A DNA stretch of 64,000 nt from Microbispora hainanensis (GTDB taxonomy: Bacteria; Actinomycetota; Actinomycetes; Streptosporangiales; Streptosporangiaceae). Within the stretch, counting starts at the first letter, position 1, and each line of letters begins with the position of its first letter. The stretch spans positions 1 to 64,000 of the forward strand of contig NZ_VIRM01000020.1 of assembly GCF_006874475.1 (NCBI RefSeq). The letters run 5' to 3'. Below, in pieces: positions 46,001 to 53,917 of the stretch. Made by a program: the position numbers and the translations under genes. Below the pieces are notes generated by a model. The model was not told the DNA's origin. It saw nothing but the letters and a program-made list of their open reading frames with translations, and did no database searches.

Positions 46001-46588
46001 TCAGCTCCGGGCCGAGTCGCCGATGCCGATGACGGCCCGGCTGCTGCGGAGGAACGAGGCGGCGACGGTGGCCGGCTGGTCGAGATATCCGGCGACCATG
46101 GCGCCGTCGCGGATCAGCATCAGGTCGTCGGCGACCTCGGCGGCGTTCGCGATCCCGAGCGGGGCGATCAGCTGCTCGAACGCCGTCCTGTTCCAGCGGC
46201 GATGCGCCTCGACGGCCTTGCGGACCGGGCTGTCCGCGTCGGGATGTTCGGCGGCGGCGTTGATGAAGGGACAGCCGCGGAAGCCGGGCGTGCAGGCGAT
46301 CATCCCGATCGCCTCCGCGATCGCCCGCAGGGTGGCGTCGACATCGCCGTCGCCCTGCTTGATGGCCGCGCAGATGCCGTCGCGCTCCAGGGCGGCGCGG
46401 CGTTCGAGGTAGGCGACGACGAGGTCGTCCTTGCTCTTGAAGTGCCGGTAGAACGTGACCTTCGTCGTGCCGGCCAGGTCGATGACCTTGTCGACGCTCA
46501 CGGCGCGGAGCCCATGCGCGTAGAACAGCTCGGTCGCCGCCTCGACGAGGCGCTCACGCATCGGGCTGCTGCTCATGCTCGAGATCAT
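46001..46588 (-). CDS. TetR-family transcriptional regulator
   Basis: A protein of 195 residues; helix-turn-helix VSVDKVIDLAGTTKVTFYRH-FKSKDDL, then a TetR_C domain with CTPGFRGCPFINAAAEHPDA, a pair of Cys typical of the AcrR/RutR-like subgroup. The ATG used has GGGAGG 7 bases upstream; another ATG directly abutting that element is less likely. It faces the DUF308 gene across a near-perfect 26-bp palindrome. Confidence 0.92.
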   Translation of the reverse strand: MISSMSSSPMRERLVEAATELFYAHGLRAVSVDKVIDLAGTTKVTFYRHFKSKDDLVVAYLERRAALERDGICAAIKQGDGDVDATLRAIAEAIGMIACTPGFRGCPFINAAAEHPDADSPVRKAVEAHRRWNRTAFEQLIAPLGIANAAEVADDLMLIRDGAMVAGYLDQPATVAASFLRSSRAVIGIGDSARS

Positions 46589-46635
46589 ACGCATTCCTCC
46601 CTTGCGCCGGACCTCCCGGCGGGCTACTGTCTGCC

Positions 46636-46661
46636 AGGTAGAGTTACTAGTCATTCTACCT
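46636..46661. promoter_or_regulatory. 26-bp near-perfect palindrome, TetR operator
   Basis: AGGTAGAGTTACT joined to AGTCATTCTACCT; 22 of 26 positions are symmetric around ACTAGT. It lies midway between the divergent tetR and DUF308 genes and probably controls both. Confidence 0.78.
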
Positions 46662-46686
46662 AGCCTGCCTGCCGAAAGGGGAGACG

Positions 46687-47241
46687 ATGACCACCGTCGC
46701 CGACAGAAGCGCCAGCCGCACCGCCATGGCGTTGCGGAACCTCTACGTGGTGCGCTTCGCATTCGCCCTCATCTGGGCGATCCTGCTGTTCCTGACGCAA
46801 CCGGCTTCCGGCCCGCTGGGCACGGCACTGCTCGTGATCTATCCGCTGTTCGACGTCGCCGCGGCGCTCGTCGATCTGCGCTCCACGACCGCGCGCCCCA
46901 CCGCGGCCCTGTACGTCAACCTGGTCCTCAGCCTGCTCACCGCCGTGGGCCTGGCCGTCACGGCGGCCTCGGGCGTGCCCGCGGTGCTGCGGGTCTGGGG
47001 CGCTTGGGCGATCACCGCCGGAATCGTGCAGCTCATCGTCGGCGTCAGCCGGCGCAGCCTCGGGGGCCAGTGGGCGATGATCCTCAGCGGAGGGATCTCC
47101 GCGGTCGCCGGGACCGCGTTCATCGTCCAGGCCGGCACCCCGGCCGCGTCGCTGACCAATCTCGCCGGCTATGCGCTCTTCGGCGGCATCTTCTTCCTCG
47201 TCTCCGCCCTGCGTCTGAACCGCGCCGCCAAGAGCGCGTGA
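46687..47241 (+). CDS. DUF308/HdeD-like membrane protein
   Basis: A protein of 184 residues with six short helices in paired repeats (RNLYVVRFAFALIWAILLFL, AWAITAGIVQLIVGVSRR, GYALFGGIFFLVSALRLN), the pattern of HdeD/DUF308 proteins linked to acid stress in enterobacteria. GAAAGGGGAG precedes the ATG. Likely controlled by the divergent TetR protein. Confidence 0.85.
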   Translation: MTTVADRSASRTAMALRNLYVVRFAFALIWAILLFLTQPASGPLGTALLVIYPLFDVAAALVDLRSTTARPTAALYVNLVLSLLTAVGLAVTAASGVPAVLRVWGAWAITAGIVQLIVGVSRRSLGGQWAMILSGGISAVAGTAFIVQAGTPAASLTNLAGYALFGGIFFLVSALRLNRAAKSA

Positions 47242-47300
47242 ATCCCCCTGCGCTCCCGGAGCCGCCGGCCGCCGATCACGTGCGAAGCGGGACCGCGACC

Positions 47301-50300
47301 TCAGCAGATCTTCGTGTAGGGCACTTCCCCGCCGACGTGTTCCCGCCACTCGGCCGGGGTCAGTTGCCGGCCGGCGCGCCGGCAGACCTCGGGTGCGGCG
47401 TGGCCGGCGTCGAGGGGGAGTTCGTGAAGAGTGCCGTCGGCTCCGAGGACGCGCAGCACACTGCCGTCCGCGGAGAAGGCCATGACAGGTGGCACCGGGT
47501 TTCCCTGCTCGGCGTCGCCCACGGTGACGACCTGCGGAGCGCCCAGCTGGTAGCCGCCGGCCACGTCGAACAGCGTGACGCGGGTGTCATGGCTGACCGC
47601 CAGGAACCGTCCGTCGGGGGAGAACCTTCCGCTCAGCGCGTTCCCGGGCAGCTTGAGCAGGCGCCCGGTCGGCTTCCAGGTGCGTGTGTTCCACAAGGCC
47701 ACCGCTCTGCCCCCGTACGGGGATGCCGCGAGGCCGCCCTTCGGGGCCAGTGTCATCCAGCCCTTGGCCAGTGTGCCGGGGCCCTCCGACCGCGGCAGTA
47801 CCTTCTTTTCCACGAGGTCGATGACGTCGACGCCGCCGTCGTCGGCGGTGACGAGGGTCTTTCCGTCGGCGCTGAAGGACATGTGTCCCCCCGCGACCGG
47901 CGTGAACCGCATCACCTGCTCGCGACGCCCGACATCCACGATCTCGACACCGCCCTTACCGGTGTAGTCGCTGGGCAGACTGTGGCTGAGGGCGAGGAGG
48001 CGGCCATCCGGGCTGAACCGCAGTTCGCGGTTCTCCGCGCTCTCCTCCTTCAGCGTGACGTCGCCCAGTTTGCGCCGGGTCTCGATGTCCCACAGCGTCA
48101 GCTTCGGCGTGGAGGCATTGAAGACGCTGGTCGCCAGCGTGCGGCCGTCCGGGGAGACGGCCATGCCCAGCTCTTCGAACTTGTTCGTGCCCGGCTTGAT
48201 CTTCAGGTTCGTCTCCGTGAGGGCGGGCAGCGCCCATCGGTGCAGCACACCGCCGGCCAGGGCGAACAGGGTGTCGCCGGTGACGTCGAGCTCCCTGTTC
48301 TCCGCGTCGGCATCCGGGACGTCGGGTGGCCGCGTGTGCCGGCTGATGTCGTAGGCCGTCACCTGTCCCGTTTCGTCGAGCAGGGTGAGCGTACGGTTGT
48401 CGGGGCTGATTCTCGGGGACCCCACGATCGCGGCGTCGACGGTCATATCGAGAAGCCGGACGCCGTCCTTCAGCCGCCACAGTGCGACGGTGGTCCCTTG
48501 CCCGCCGGCGTCGTAGGTGACCAGCAGCGTGCCGTCCGCGCTGAAGACCGCGTCCTGGCTCGGGCCGTGTAAGTTTCGCCCCCACTCGCCTGTGGTCAGG
48601 TTCCACAGCCTGACCTTCTCCTCACCCGTCTCGTGGTCCGCGATCACGGCGAGAGTGGCGTCGGGGGAGAAGGCGAGGATCCTGCCGGGGAGGCTTCCCG
48701 GGAGCCGCATGCCACGGACGGGTCCGCCTGCGGGAAACGCCCGCAGCGTGGCCGTCGGCCTTTCCCCGTCCGTGACGGCCACCACGCCGAAGTCGTCGTG
48801 CGGGCCCAGCGTCGCGGCATTCAACGCCAGGATCTCCGACTCCGGCAGCGTCGCCGGCGGAATCTCCAGCCGCCGTTTCCCGACGTTCCACAACGCGTGG
48901 TACGGCCCGCCCCGGTTCTCGTACGCCCACAGGTATCCGCCCCCTGGGCTGAAACGCAGTTCGCTGGGGTCGCCCTTGCCCGCGTTCTGCCTTCTCGGCA
49001 CGACCGCCCCGTCGCCGAGGCGCTCGCCGGTGCGCAGGCTCCACAGGTGGATCCCGTTCCTGCCCAGTGCGAGGGTGTCGCCGTCCGGGCTCAGGGCGGC
49101 GCTGAAGGGGCCGTGCCCGACCCCGGTGAAGGTCCTGATCGTCTTGCCGGTGCCGACGTCGTAGGCGGTCACCCTGTCGGCGCCCGCGCTGACCAGTATC
49201 CGTCCGTCGACGCTGAGCGCCCGCCCCTCGTTGGCGAGCGCCGGGTCCTTGAAGACGCGATGCTCCTGCTGCGCCAGTGCGCTGAACACCGCCGCCCTCG
49301 CCTCAGGCACCGGTGCGATTCGATAGGCGGCGACGCTCAGCAGCATCGCCTTCACCGGGTCGCTGTCGCGCAACGCGTCGGCCTGCAGGGCGACCCGGCG
49401 AGCGGCGGCCTGAGCACGCTGCTCAGCGAGCCGCAGGTCGCTCGCCTCACTTCTGCGTGCCTGCTGCCAGGCGAACAGTCCGCCGGTGAGCGCGCCGACG
49501 AGCAGCATCGCCACCGTGCCCGCCAGCAGCCTGCGCCGCCTGCCCTGCCGCGCCGAGTCGGCGCCGCTTCGCCGGAGGAACTCTGTCTCCAGGGAGTTGA
49601 GCGTGAGGCGCGTCGACGCCGTCCAGGCCAGGGCGGCGTGCAGGGCGCCGCCTCGCAGGAGGTCCTCGGCCAGGCGCCCGTTCGCTGTCCAGCGGCGGGC
49701 GGCCTCGCCGAGCCGGCGGTGACGGCCGATCGACTCGGGATCGGAGGTGACCCATTCATGCAGGCGGGGCCAGGCCCGCAGCAGCGCGGCCTTGCCCAAG
49801 GTGACGGTGCCGGCATCCAGGCGGACCAGCGACGCCCGATCAAGTGCCTGGAGCACTCGCCGGGCCTCCTCCGCGTCGGGCCGCCCCTCGACGAGCTCGC
49901 CGAGGGCCGCGCTGCGCGCCACCTCCTCACCGTCCCGCACGTCCACCAGGCGCAACAGCAGATCGCGTGCCACCTCGCGCTCGTCCGGCGGCAGCGCCGC
50001 GTACACCTGCTCGGCGACGACGCCGAGCGCGGGTTCCGCCGCCAGGGAGTCCGGAGGCCGTACGCCCGAGGCGGCCCGCGTGCCGCCGACGAGCAGGGCG
50101 CTGCCGGTCCCGCTTCCGCCGAGAAGGCTCAGCAGGAGCCCCTGGGCGGAGGGGCGGCCGGCCGGCTCCTTGGACAGGGCGGCGGCGGCGAGTTCGCGCA
50201 GCCCCGCGGGCAGCGCACCGAGATCGGGATCATGGGTCAGCAGCCGGTTGATCACCGCGATCGGTGTGGGCCCGTCGAACGCGTCGCGGCCGGTGGCGGC

Positions 50301-50930
50301 GAACAGGAGCACCGCCGCCCAGGCGAACACGTCGGCCGCCGGCTCGGCCTGGCCGCCGGAGAACAGCTCGGGCGCCATGTAGGCGGGGGTGCCCACGAGT
50401 CCTTCGGTGGTGCCGGTCGTCACTCCGGCCGCACGGGCGATGCCGAAGTCGATGACCCGGGGGCCGTCCGGGCCGAGCAGCACGTTCTCCGGTTTGAGAT
50501 CGCGGTGGACCACCCCGGCCTCGTGAATGGCGGTCAGCGCGGTGGCGATGCCGACGGCGAGCCGGTGCAGCGCCTCGGGGCCCAGCGGCGGCCCTTCGCG
50601 CACCGCCCGGCGCAGACTGGGGCCGGGGACGAACTCGCTGACGATGTACGGGCGGTCGCCGTGGAGGTCGTGCCCGAGCACCCGGGCAGTGCAGAACGGC
50701 GGCACCCGCTCGGCCGCCCGCGCTTCCTTGGCGAATCGCCGCCGCAGGGGATGGTCGCCGGCGAGATAGGCGTGCAGCACCTTGACGGCGACCCGGTTGG
50801 CGGCCTCGTCGTACGCCTCGTAGACGACGCCCTGCCCACCCGATCCCAGCCTTGTCGCCAGCCAGTACGGGCCCAGGCGTAAGGGACCCTCGGGGCCCGA
50901 TGCCTTGCTAGTCATGCGCATTAGATCCAC
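47301..50930 (-). CDS. Membrane-anchored Ser/Thr protein kinase fused to nSTAND-type helical region and WD40 propellers
   Basis: A protein of 1209 residues. Kinase: glycine loop LGSGGQGVV (28-36), Lys50, HRDLKPENVLL, DFG, and the APE segment TPAYMAPELF, complete and presumably active. Next (about 300-465) a winged-helix/helical part like the C-terminus of nSTAND1 NTPases (LGKAALLRAWPRLHEWVTSD), but the NTPase is absent. One membrane helix (AGTVAMLLVGALTGGLFAW) follows, then the stress-type helix QADALRDSDPVKAMLLSVAA, and at least ten WD40-like blades (FSPDGRLLALSH and similar). The start is a GTG; an ATG five codons later is possible. It lies downstream of the NO reductase genes on the same strand. 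Confidence 0.9.
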   Translation of the reverse strand: MDLMRMTSKASGPEGPLRLGPYWLATRLGSGGQGVVYEAYDEAANRVAVKVLHAYLAGDHPLRRRFAKEARAAERVPPFCTARVLGHDLHGDRPYIVSEFVPGPSLRRAVREGPPLGPEALHRLAVGIATALTAIHEAGVVHRDLKPENVLLGPDGPRVIDFGIARAAGVTTGTTEGLVGTPAYMAPELFSGGQAEPAADVFAWAAVLLFAATGRDAFDGPTPIAVINRLLTHDPDLGALPAGLRELAAAALSKEPAGRPSAQGLLLSLLGGSGTGSALLVGGTRAASGVRPPDSLAAEPALGVVAEQVYAALPPDEREVARDLLLRLVDVRDGEEVARSAALGELVEGRPDAEEARRVLQALDRASLVRLDAGTVTLGKAALLRAWPRLHEWVTSDPESIGRHRRLGEAARRWTANGRLAEDLLRGGALHAALAWTASTRLTLNSLETEFLRRSGADSARQGRRRRLLAGTVAMLLVGALTGGLFAWQQARRSEASDLRLAEQRAQAAARRVALQADALRDSDPVKAMLLSVAAYRIAPVPEARAAVFSALAQQEHRVFKDPALANEGRALSVDGRILVSAGADRVTAYDVGTGKTIRTFTGVGHGPFSAALSPDGDTLALGRNGIHLWSLRTGERLGDGAVVPRRQNAGKGDPSELRFSPGGGYLWAYENRGGPYHALWNVGKRRLEIPPATLPESEILALNAATLGPHDDFGVVAVTDGERPTATLRAFPAGGPVRGMRLPGSLPGRILAFSPDATLAVIADHETGEEKVRLWNLTTGEWGRNLHGPSQDAVFSADGTLLVTYDAGGQGTTVALWRLKDGVRLLDMTVDAAIVGSPRISPDNRTLTLLDETGQVTAYDISRHTRPPDVPDADAENRELDVTGDTLFALAGGVLHRWALPALTETNLKIKPGTNKFEELGMAVSPDGRTLATSVFNASTPKLTLWDIETRRKLGDVTLKEESAENRELRFSPDGRLLALSHSLPSDYTGKGGVEIVDVGRREQVMRFTPVAGGHMSFSADGKTLVTADDGGVDVIDLVEKKVLPRSEGPGTLAKGWMTLAPKGGLAASPYGGRAVALWNTRTWKPTGRLLKLPGNALSGRFSPDGRFLAVSHDTRVTLFDVAGGYQLGAPQVVTVGDAEQGNPVPPVMAFSADGSVLRVLGADGTLHELPLDAGHAAPEVCRRAGRQLTPAEWREHVGGEVPYTKIC

Positions 50931-51051
50931 GAGGAGTGCATTCGGTTGTCGGTCTCACGGTTGTCACCGGTGCGCCGGTTCTTCGGCGACGCCGCCACCG
51001 GCTTTGACGCCCTGGGAAAGCACAGGGAGGCCCTGACGTCTCAGGAAGGTA

Positions 51052-51468
51052 CTACCGGTCGCGATTCGCCGTCCTCTGCCCGGGCTCGGGAAAGCCTGCG
51101 GGGGCGGCGCGCAGGTGGCCGGTCAGCCACCGTCCCGTGACGGCGGCGGCCGCGAGCACGGCGGCGGCCAGGGCGAGGTCGGGCCAGGCTGGATGGCGCA
51201 CCGCCTCGACGAGCGTCAGCGAGGCGGCCAGGACGACCAGCACGAGAGCGAGCCCGCGGTGGAAGCGCCCCGCCTCGGAGTGCGGCCAGGGCCGCGGCGC
51301 CCGGACGATCTCGCGCCCGTCGTGCGAGGGGGTGCGGCCGGGCCTGCGGCGGCGTTCGGACCGCCCGGCGACGCGGCGGGCCAGACGGTCCAGCCCGGCG
51401 GCGGTGACGAGCAGCGCGGCCGCGTAGCCGTACGCCAGGACGGACTCCGTGACGAAGGGACCGATCAT
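51052..51468 (-). CDS. Small membrane protein co-encoded with NO reductase
   Basis: A protein of 138 residues with three hydrophobic helices (SVLAYGYAAALLVTAAGLDR, FHRGLALVLVVLAASLTLVE, LALAAAVLAAAAVTGRWLTG) separated by a basic cytoplasmic loop. No family recognised. Its ATG overlaps the stop of the nitric oxide reductase gene (ATGA), so an accessory or assembly role for that enzyme is a fair inference. Confidence 0.72.
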   Translation of the reverse strand: MIGPFVTESVLAYGYAAALLVTAAGLDRLARRVAGRSERRRRPGRTPSHDGREIVRAPRPWPHSEAGRFHRGLALVLVVLAASLTLVEAVRHPAWPDLALAAAVLAAAAVTGRWLTGHLRAAPAGFPEPGQRTANRDR

Positions 51469-53768
51469 GCGCTGTCCACCGGCTCCCTGACGTCCGACAG
51501 CCGGGGCGCGGGGGTGAGCCCGGTGGCCGGGTCGGCCGCGGCCTGGCGGCCCCTGTGGCGTACGCCGAGCCAGGCGATCCAGCAGAAGGGGAGCACGCCG
51601 CCGACGATGAACAGCGCGTCGCCGGGCAGCCGCAGCCACTCCAGCAGCGTGTTGGTGCTGCCGGTGATGTAGCCGAGCGAGCGCGCCTCGAAATATCCGG
51701 AGGCCACCGACTCGTGCAGTTGCAGGAGCCCGAGCGGCAGCAGGGTGGCGAAGCACATCCAGGCCAGGCCGATGTTGAGGGACCAGAAGGAGACCCTGGC
51801 CCACTTCTCCGGCCACCGGCCGGCGGGGATCAGATAGCGCAGCGCGAACAGTCCCAGGGCGACGGCGAGCATGCCGTAGACGCCCATCATCGAGCCGTGC
51901 GCGTGGTTGGCCGTCAGGCCGGTGCCGATCTCGTAGTAGGAGACGATCGGGAGGTTGATCAGGAAGCCGAAGACGCCCGCGCCGAGGAAGTTCCAGAAGC
52001 CGACGGCGACCAGGAACATCACGGCCCAGCGGTGCGGGAACGGCGTGCGCGACTCCATGTGCTGGCGCGCTCCGAGCTGCACGAACGACCACGCCTCCAC
52101 GGTCAGGAAGGTCAGGGGGACGACCTCCATCGCGGAGAAGAACGCGCCCAGCGCGAGATGCTCCACGGGCTCGCCGCTGAAGTACAGGTGGTGCATGGTG
52201 CCGATCACGCCGCCGGCCGAGTAGAGGATGATGTCCAGATAGATCACCACGAGGGCGACCCGCTCCCGCACCACGCCCAGCTGGACGAACATGTAGGCGA
52301 CCATGACGGTGGTGAACAGTTCGAGGAAGTCCTCCACCCACAGGTGCACCACCCAGAAGCGCCAGAAGTCGGTGGCGGTGAAGGTGTCGCCCGGGCGGGC
52401 CAGCAGTCCGACGGCGTAGACGCCGGGGATCGCCAGGCCGGCCAGGAAGAACAGCCAGGGCAGGTTGCCCCGGCTGTCCCTCGCCAGGGTCCCGCGCAGC
52501 ACCCGCCACATCATCACCGCCCACAGGGCCATGCCCGCGGCCAGCAGGATCTGCCAGACGCGGGGGAGATCGAGCCATTCGAACTGCTGGCTGCCCCAGA
52601 AGCTGCCCGGCGGGACGAACCCGTGGATGCTCAGCCCTTCTGCGAGGAGGGAGCCGAACGCCACGACCACCAGGGCGATCAGCAGCGTCCAGGCGAGCCT
52701 CCCCTGCCCACGTGGCTCGCGTCCGGCCATCAGCGGAGCCAGGAAGATGCCGGCCGCGAGGAAGGCGGCCACCACCCAGAACAGCGACAGTTGCAGGTGC
52801 CAGGTGCGGGCCAGGTTGAACGGCAGCAACCCGGCCAGGTCGAAGCCGAAGAAGCTCGTGAGGTCGGCCCGGTAGTGCTCCGTCGCACCGCCCAGCAGCA
52901 CCTGGGCGAGGAAGAGCAGCGCGACGACGAGGAAGAAGAACGCGGTGACCCGTTGCGCGGGCGTGAGCGCCACCTGGTCGGGGGAGTGGAAGTCGACGGT
53001 CTCCGCCTGACGGCCGCGCCAGCCCAGATGGCCGCCCCACCGGCCGACGGCTCCGAACAGCGCCCCGATGCCGGCCAGCAGGGCGATCAGCGACACCACG
53101 CTCCACAGCACGGTGTCGGCGGTGGGCACGTTGCCCACCAGTGGCTCACCGGGCCAGTTGTTGGTGTAGGAGTAGTCCTCGCCGGGGCGTTCGGCCGCGG
53201 CGATCCAGGCCGTCCAGGACAGGAACGCGGTCAGCTGGTGGATCTGCCGCGGGTCGGTGATCGCGTACGGACGCAGTCCCTTGCCGGTGCGGGGGTCGGC
53301 GAAGTAGCCGCGATAGTGGCCGACGAGAGCGGTGAAGGCGTCCGCCTGCGCCCGCGTGTAGGTCAGCACCCCTGAACGGGGGTCGTAGCGGTTGGTGCGG
53401 AACTCCTGCTCGAGCTGCTCACGGGCCCGGTCGCCGCCGCCGCTGGCCCGCAGGGCGATGGTGGCGGCCCGGCGCAGATAGTCGGCCGTGTAGTCCGGCC
53501 CGAGATAGCCCCCGTGCCCGAGCACCGACCCGTACTGCATCAGCCCGTGGGCCAGGAAGACCTTCTGCCCGTCGGCGACGTCGCGGCCGGTGTACACCTC
53601 CTGCCCGGATTCGCTCACCACGAGCCGTGGCACGGGCGGCTGCGCCGTGTACGTACGGAGGGCGAGCACCCCCATGACGAAGAACCCGAACACGGCCACC
53701 AGCGCCGCCGCCTGGATCCAGCGTCTGGAGACCAGAAGCTCTCTGCGCGTCCCTGCCCCTGGCACCAT
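51465..53768 (-). CDS. norZ: Quinol-dependent nitric oxide reductase (qNor)
   Basis: Membrane haem-copper-family enzyme of 767 residues reducing NO to N2O with quinol electrons. Fourteen helices are expected. Metal ligands are visible: His in RTWHLQLSLFW and in VVHLWVEDFLELFTTV (with the Glu typical of NORs), the HH pair of IGTMHHLYFSG, and two His in NHAHGSMMGVYG. The fused N-terminal extracellular domain (SESGQEVYTGRDVADGQ through the YTNNWPGEP segment) marks the single-subunit quinol type. First gene of a pair with a small membrane protein. An inverted repeat lies just upstream of the start. Confidence 0.95.
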   Translation of the reverse strand: MVPGAGTRRELLVSRRWIQAAALVAVFGFFVMGVLALRTYTAQPPVPRLVVSESGQEVYTGRDVADGQKVFLAHGLMQYGSVLGHGGYLGPDYTADYLRRAATIALRASGGGDRAREQLEQEFRTNRYDPRSGVLTYTRAQADAFTALVGHYRGYFADPRTGKGLRPYAITDPRQIHQLTAFLSWTAWIAAAERPGEDYSYTNNWPGEPLVGNVPTADTVLWSVVSLIALLAGIGALFGAVGRWGGHLGWRGRQAETVDFHSPDQVALTPAQRVTAFFFLVVALLFLAQVLLGGATEHYRADLTSFFGFDLAGLLPFNLARTWHLQLSLFWVVAAFLAAGIFLAPLMAGREPRGQGRLAWTLLIALVVVAFGSLLAEGLSIHGFVPPGSFWGSQQFEWLDLPRVWQILLAAGMALWAVMMWRVLRGTLARDSRGNLPWLFFLAGLAIPGVYAVGLLARPGDTFTATDFWRFWVVHLWVEDFLELFTTVMVAYMFVQLGVVRERVALVVIYLDIILYSAGGVIGTMHHLYFSGEPVEHLALGAFFSAMEVVPLTFLTVEAWSFVQLGARQHMESRTPFPHRWAVMFLVAVGFWNFLGAGVFGFLINLPIVSYYEIGTGLTANHAHGSMMGVYGMLAVALGLFALRYLIPAGRWPEKWARVSFWSLNIGLAWMCFATLLPLGLLQLHESVASGYFEARSLGYITGSTNTLLEWLRLPGDALFIVGGVLPFCWIAWLGVRHRGRQAAADPATGLTPAPRLSDVREPVDSA

Positions 53769-53786
53769 CGATAACCGATCTCGATC

Positions 53787-53805
53787 AGGAAGGGGAGAGC
53801 TTCCT
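53787..53805. promoter_or_regulatory. AGGAAG-N7-CTTCCT inverted repeat upstream of norZ
   Basis: Perfect 6-bp arms, centred about 28 bases before the ATG. Could be an operator or part of the leader; it does not match the usual NsrR or NorR consensus. Confidence 0.4.
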
Positions 53806-53917
53806 ACTCCTATCGGGCACGGGCCGCACCGGTCGAGAGGACACGCCCGCCGCGCCGGACTCCTGGGGTGCCCACGGGGGGACCGCGGGCACCGCAGGTG
53901 CCGGGGAACCGATCGGG

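Noticed and set aside
47301-50882. Several long rightward frames opposite the kinase-WD40 gene
   Set aside because: They are antisense shadows; only the leftward frame shows kinase and WD40 motifs.
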